Origin: Myceligenerans salitolerans
GTDB lineage: Bacteria; Actinomycetota; Actinomycetes; Actinomycetales; Cellulomonadaceae
Direction: 5' to 3'
Assembly (NCBI RefSeq): GCF_017349295.1
Contig: NZ_JAFMPK010000039.1
Coordinates: 9,606-46,500, forward strand
Length of the DNA: 36,895 bases
Positions 33,348 through 36,895 of this stretch are shown here, piece by piece; the stretch's first letter is position 1, and each line of letters opens with the position of its first letter. The position numbers and the translations under genes are program-made. The notes below the pieces were generated by a model that saw only the letters and a list, made by a program, of their open reading frames with translations, did not search any database and had not been told where the DNA came from.

Positions 33348-33928
33348 CCGCCGGCCGGCTCACGGCCGGTGATCCAGGCGGCCACGGCACGAGCGACCTC
33401 GGCGTCCTTGCCTCGCAGGTCGTGGGCCCCGGGGAGGGTCACCCGCGTGACCTTCCCGGGGATCGCTGCGGAGTGCTCCGCGAGCTCCTCCGGTGTGCCG
33501 AACGGATCCTTGTCGCCGGACACGAAGAGCACCGGAACGTCCAGGGAGCCGAAGTGGTCCACGCGGAGCCGGTCGGGCCTTCCCGGCGGGTGCAGCGGAT
33601 AGCTGAGCAGGACGAGCCCGGCGGCGGGCAGCCCCTCGGCCACGGCCATCGAGCACATCCGCCCTCCGTACGAGCGCCCGCCGAGGACGAGACGGTCCGT
33701 CGTCGTCCCGGCTTCCCGCGCGAACCGGGCGGCGACCTCACGGACATGTGCGACCGCGACCGGCGGCCGGTCCGGCATCCGCTTCCCGGCGATCCGGTAC
33801 GGGAAGTCGGCCCGCCGCACGGTGACCGGCGGGTCGAGCGCGGCCAGGGCCTCCTCGACCGCCACGAGCGTGTGGTGGTCGCGCGAGGCTCCCGCACCGG
33901 GCGTGAGGAGAAGTCCGGAGGTGTTCAT
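33344..33928 (-). CDS. Small alpha/beta hydrolase (KANL3/Tex30-like)
   Basis: The 194-residue protein is a compact alpha/beta hydrolase with the triad Ser86 (GGRSYGG), Asp141 (VSGDKDPFG) and His169 (LPGAHDLRG). The start LLLTPGAGASRDH forms the oxyanion-side loop. Length and motif spacing fit the KANL3/Tex30-like hydrolases, often annotated as dienelactone-hydrolase-related. No signal peptide is seen. It converges on rhaB with overlapping stop codons. No specific substrate can be named; a carbohydrate esterase role is possible from context but unsupported. Confidence 0.85.
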   Translation of the reverse strand: MNTSGLLLTPGAGASRDHHTLVAVEEALAALDPPVTVRRADFPYRIAGKRMPDRPPVAVAHVREVAARFAREAGTTTDRLVLGGRSYGGRMCSMAVAEGLPAAGLVLLSYPLHPPGRPDRLRVDHFGSLDVPVLFVSGDKDPFGTPEELAEHSAAIPGKVTRVTLPGAHDLRGKDAEVARAVAAWITGREPAGG

Positions 33929-33938
33929 CGCACCATCG

Positions 33939-34724
33939 TCACCCGCGGCGGAACATCATGAGCAGGGCACCACCGACGGCGGCGCCGATCCCCCCGAGGA
34001 TCACCCACGCCCAGACGACACCCGCCGACTGCGGGAGGGCACGCTCGCCGTCACCCGCGGAGGCGGGCAGGCCGAACGACCTGATGATCGCACTCGCCGG
34101 GTCGTTCGGTTCCGACGAGACGACGGGACCCGGCTCGGCCGACGCGCTGCGACCGGGCGTGGGGCTCGGGCTCGGCGTGGGCGTGGGCTCCGGCGTCGGT
34201 TCGGCGGCGGAGGGCGAGGGCGTCGGCTCGGTCTCCGGCTTCTGCGTGCTCGCGGCCGGTGGCCGGCCCTGGGTCGCCTTCGGGCTCGGCGAGGGCTCGG
34301 CCTGCGGGCTCTCGTCCGGCGGGTCCCCGGACTCCTCGGCATCCGCCGTGGCGGACTCCTCCGGCTCGGTGCAGGCGGGCCCGTTCATCCACTCGCCCCA
34401 GTCGTAGCGGTCGAGACGGACCCAGGTCACGCAGTAGCCGCCCGGGTACCGGTCAGGAGCCTCGTGGAAGGCCGCCCAGCCGGAGTGCCGTTCCGAACCT
34501 CCGAGGTAGCGCCTGACATAGGAGCTGTTGTCGCCGTCGAGGGGCCGGACCGTGTACTCGAGTGTCGCTCCACGGGAGATCTGCCAGCGGTCGAACGACA
34601 CGCCCTCGGCCGTGACCCGGATGCCGGTGTCGCGCTCGTTCGCGACGGCGGCTCCGGACGCGCCGACGAGGCTCGTCGCGAGAACGACGAGCCCGAGGAG
34701 CCGCACCGCTCCGTCCCGGATCAC
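33939..34724 (-). CDS. Hypothetical exported protein with Pro/Ser/Thr-rich stalk and membrane anchor
   Basis: The function is not recognised. From the GTG at 34724, with AGGA 9 nt upstream, it begins with a clean signal peptide (IRDGAVRLLGLVVLATSLVG, cleavage near AVA). A globular region of about 90 residues with two Cys and many Trp/Tyr follows (RWQISRGATLEYTVRPLDGD to MNGPACTEP). Then comes a stalk of about 100 residues rich in Pro, Ser, Thr and Glu. A C-terminal hydrophobic segment ends in RRG. The sequence LPQSAG before that segment resembles a sortase signal but is not canonical LPXTG. Other starts are the ATG at 34754 (ribosome site too close) and the GTG at 34784. It lies downstream of the heparinase-like gene on the same strand. 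A surface sugar-binding role is possible, not shown. Confidence 0.7.
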   Translation of the reverse strand: MIRDGAVRLLGLVVLATSLVGASGAAVANERDTGIRVTAEGVSFDRWQISRGATLEYTVRPLDGDNSSYVRRYLGGSERHSGWAAFHEAPDRYPGGYCVTWVRLDRYDWGEWMNGPACTEPEESATADAEESGDPPDESPQAEPSPSPKATQGRPPAASTQKPETEPTPSPSAAEPTPEPTPTPSPSPTPGRSASAEPGPVVSSEPNDPASAIIRSFGLPASAGDGERALPQSAGVVWAWVILGGIGAAVGGALLMMFRRG

Positions 34725-34808
34725 AGTCCGAGATCCTACGGGACTGTCGGACATATCCTCCGGCCTGTCGCGGGTGAAGCTCACTCTTGACCAGGAGGAG
34801 ACGGTCGT

Positions 34809-36812
34809 TCAGGCCGCGTCGAAGCGGACGGTCGACGTGCCGGTGCCGGTGCCGGTGCCCGGCTCGCCACGAGCCGTCAGCGCGAGCCGGGTGAGCTGGT
34901 CGCCCCACACCGCCGCCAGCTCGTCGTCGTGGATCTCCTGTACCTCCAGCGTGGCGTCCAGCGTGTCCTGGTCCCAGGTGATTCGCAGGGTACGGACCTC
35001 GGCGTCGGGCCGGCCGGCGGCGTGCCGCACGGTGGCCTGCCCCGTCGCCGCGTCGAGCGTCACGTCACCGGCCAGCAGCCAGTGCAGCGCCGTCGCGCCG
35101 TCGCCTTCCGCGCCGTGGTGGTCCTCGCCGTCGCGCTCGCCGGTGTCCGCGGCCGACGCCCACGAGTCGCTCACGGTCACCGATTCCGCCGAGCGGTCCA
35201 GCGCGACCTCGCGCCACCAGGACATCCCGCCGACGGGGTAGGCCCCCGCGAGGTCGAGCCGCGCGCTCCATGTCCCGTCGCCGTCCGGACTCGTCACCGT
35301 CATCGAGCGGGCCGTGAACTCCTCGCCCGGTGCCTGCTCCGTGCCGCTGATCAGCGGCACGTTGTGCCAGGCCGACCGCATCGGCCACTGGTCGTAGCGC
35401 TCGTCCCCGAACGTGCCGGCGCGATAGGTCGGTTTCCCGGCGTCGACGACGACGGGCACGCCGTCGAGGGCGATCACGACCTCGCCGACGTCGTTGTGGT
35501 TGTGGTTCTCCGCGTTGTGCCCGCCCTTGACGAACACCGCGACCCCGCCGGAGGAACCCGGCCGGGAGCGTGCCAGCGCCACCTGCGTCTCCGGCAGCCA
35601 GACCTGAGCCACCAGCGGCGGCGCGGTACCGGCGGGAAGGTTCGCCCACGCGTCGTCCGACAGCATGAGCACCGCGCGGGAGAGGGTCACCCGCTCGTCC
35701 CACAGGATCTCCGGGCGGTCCCGGTAGGACGCGGCGTGCCGGACGGCGTCGTCGTCCCCGACGCGGCGCGCCCAGGAGTGCACCAGGTTCCACGGCCACG
35801 TCCAGATCGGCCGGGCCGGGCTGTCTGCGACTCCGACGTACCAGTCGCCGCCCAGGTGCATCCGATGCGGGAAGCCGACGACCTGGCGGATCGTCTCGGC
35901 TCGCACGTCCGTGTCGTCCGACGGCGTGCGGGGGCGGGGTTCGTTCGAGGCCGGCGCCGCGACGTCGCCGGGGCCCGCGGTCGCCCGTGCGTCGTCGGAC
36001 GACGTCAGGAGTCGTGCCGCGGCATCCTGCGTGCCGGCCCAGGAGAGCAGGTCCTCGGCCTCCAGGGCGCGGGCGACGCCCTGCCACCAGTAGTGGTAGC
36101 CCTCGTCGACACCGCCGTCGGGCGGGAGCGAGTCCCAGTAGCGGCCCACGCCCTCGGCGACGAGCCGGACGATGTGGCGGCGCCGGGCCGTGTCGTCCTC
36201 CAGGGCCAGCGCGGCCGCGAGCACGTTGCCCTGGATCCACACCGTCCAGTTCATCGGTGGTCGCTCGATACCGAGCCACCACCAGTCCCGGCGGTCCGTG
36301 AACGGCCGCAGGACCCGTTGCCGCGTCTCCTGCCGGATCCGGGCGCGGACACCGGGGGCGCGGTCGTCGATCGCGGGCCCGAGCAGATGGTCGACCCAGG
36401 CGAGCTGTGCGGCGACCTCACCCGCGCCGAGATCCAGACACGGGTCGGTGACGTCGGGCACGACGTAGTCGCTGCGGTCGTGCACGTGCTCGTGGGCCGG
36501 CCAGCACCAGGTGGACTGTTCGCAGAGCAGGATCACGCCGTCGACCACCTCGTCGAGGAAGCGTTGCTCGCCCGTGTGGAGCGCCGCCACCGCGGCGTAC
36601 GTCAGGCGCTGCTGCCGCGCGATCACGCCGCTCTCGTAGCCCTTGCGGTCGCCGTCGCGCCAGAACCGCGCGAACTGTGAGGCGCGCGCCTCGGGCCAGG
36701 GCGTGCCGAGCGCGCGTTCGGCGTGCTCGATCGCGGGGGTGAGCGCGGCCTCCATCCGTTCGGAGGTCCAGAACTCGCGTGCGGTGACGTCGGGCGCGGG
36801 CAGGCGGCTCAT
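34809..36812 (-). CDS. Heparinase II/III-like protein, possible polysaccharide lyase
   Basis: The 667-residue protein has the two-part layout of this superfamily. An N-terminal alpha/alpha barrel covers about residues 1-380, with WCWPAHEHVHDRSDYVVPDV and RPPMNWTVWIQGN. The C-terminal beta-sheet domain (PF07940-like) starts at GGHNAENHNHNDVGEVVIALDG, where the His/Asn cluster probably sits at the active site or metal site. No signal peptide is visible, so it may process imported uronate oligosaccharides. AGAGGA precedes the ATG at 36812. A low-complexity insert lies near 267-297, and the C-terminus carries a GT repeat. No GH105 unsaturated uronyl hydrolase is seen in the window, so a role in handling unsaturated PL11 products is a reasonable guess only. 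Confidence 0.82.
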   Translation of the reverse strand: MSRLPAPDVTAREFWTSERMEAALTPAIEHAERALGTPWPEARASQFARFWRDGDRKGYESGVIARQQRLTYAAVAALHTGEQRFLDEVVDGVILLCEQSTWCWPAHEHVHDRSDYVVPDVTDPCLDLGAGEVAAQLAWVDHLLGPAIDDRAPGVRARIRQETRQRVLRPFTDRRDWWWLGIERPPMNWTVWIQGNVLAAALALEDDTARRRHIVRLVAEGVGRYWDSLPPDGGVDEGYHYWWQGVARALEAEDLLSWAGTQDAAARLLTSSDDARATAGPGDVAAPASNEPRPRTPSDDTDVRAETIRQVVGFPHRMHLGGDWYVGVADSPARPIWTWPWNLVHSWARRVGDDDAVRHAASYRDRPEILWDERVTLSRAVLMLSDDAWANLPAGTAPPLVAQVWLPETQVALARSRPGSSGGVAVFVKGGHNAENHNHNDVGEVVIALDGVPVVVDAGKPTYRAGTFGDERYDQWPMRSAWHNVPLISGTEQAPGEEFTARSMTVTSPDGDGTWSARLDLAGAYPVGGMSWWREVALDRSAESVTVSDSWASAADTGERDGEDHHGAEGDGATALHWLLAGDVTLDAATGQATVRHAAGRPDAEVRTLRITWDQDTLDATLEVQEIHDDELAAVWGDQLTRLALTARGEPGTGTGTGTSTVRFDAA
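34837..34860. repeat. Hexanucleotide microsatellite at the end of the heparinase-like gene
   Basis: About four GTGCCG units encode a Gly-Thr repeat just before the C-terminus. Length variation would keep the frame. Confidence 0.7.
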
Positions 36813-36895
36813 CGGGAAGTCCTCTCGTCGTCGGGTTTCACGCTATCCACAGGACGAGCCGACTCGACACCGCCGCGCGTGGTCGGCACCGTGCC
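36813..36895. other. Upstream region of the heparinase-like gene, cut by the window edge
   Basis: These 83 bp hold only the ribosome site of the minus-strand gene and, on that strand, GGATAGCGTGAAAC, which could contain a -10 box. No module operator is recognisable. Confidence 0.3.

Noticed and set aside
33939-34060. Canonical LPXTG cell-wall sorting signal
   Set aside because: The motif reads LPQSAG, with no Thr-Gly at the expected position, so only a loose resemblance is recorded.

Overview
The window is very GC-rich, genes overlap by ATGA or GTGA, and there is an MsiK-type ABC importer without its own ATPase. Enzymes carry many Gly/Ala/Pro-rich insertions. Together this points to an actinomycete, and the polysaccharide-degrading gene content suggests Micrococcales (Cellulosimicrobium or Promicromonospora-like). 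That placement is inference. No rRNA, tRNA, insertion sequence, phage gene or CRISPR array was seen.

The whole window is a plant or microbial polysaccharide utilisation region with two sugar modules. Module 1 (about 0.2-8.7 kb) handles glucuronate: GH67 alpha-glucuronidase and an enolase-superfamily mannonate dehydratase (coupled, minus strand), glucuronate isomerase UxaC (minus), a divergent LacI regulator, and a fructuronate reductase of the mannitol-dehydrogenase family. These enzymes would convert glucuronate through fructuronate and mannonate to 2-keto-3-deoxygluconate; the kinase and aldolase that follow are not here. Two near-identical LacI-type operators lie between uxaC and lacI.

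A compact three-gene cassette follows (8.8-11.8 kb): a Gfo/Idh/MocA oxidoreductase, a PmoA-like DUF6807 protein and a cupin with an unknown C-terminal domain. Its substrate is not known.

Module 2 (12-33.3 kb) handles rhamnogalacturonan and L-rhamnose: solute-binding lipoprotein, two permeases, a DUF624/YesL-like membrane protein and a secreted PL11 rhamnogalacturonan lyase (one operon), a GH42 beta-galactosidase, a LacI regulator coupled to an APC permease (minus), L-rhamnose mutarotase, a large secreted multidomain beta-helix enzyme that looks GH87-like, L-rhamnose isomerase, a fused rhamnulose-1-phosphate aldolase/dehydrogenase and rhamnulokinase. A shared palindrome close to TGAANCGTTTCA precedes five transcription units of this module, with a weaker version before the ABC operon, so one LacI regulator probably controls it. 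The gene set resembles the Bacillus subtilis yes cluster rebuilt for an actinomycete.

The right end (33.3-36.8 kb, minus strand) holds a small alpha/beta hydrolase, a hypothetical exported protein with a Pro/Ser/Thr-rich stalk and C-terminal membrane anchor, and a heparinase II/III-like protein.

The least explained structure is non-coding: one family of GACCGACC/TCGACAAC-based repeats occurs as a tandem array at 1-190 and as long intergenic palindromes near 4.12-4.22 kb and 29.16-29.29 kb. Separately, a perfect 28-bp inverted repeat sits in frame inside the GH67 gene.
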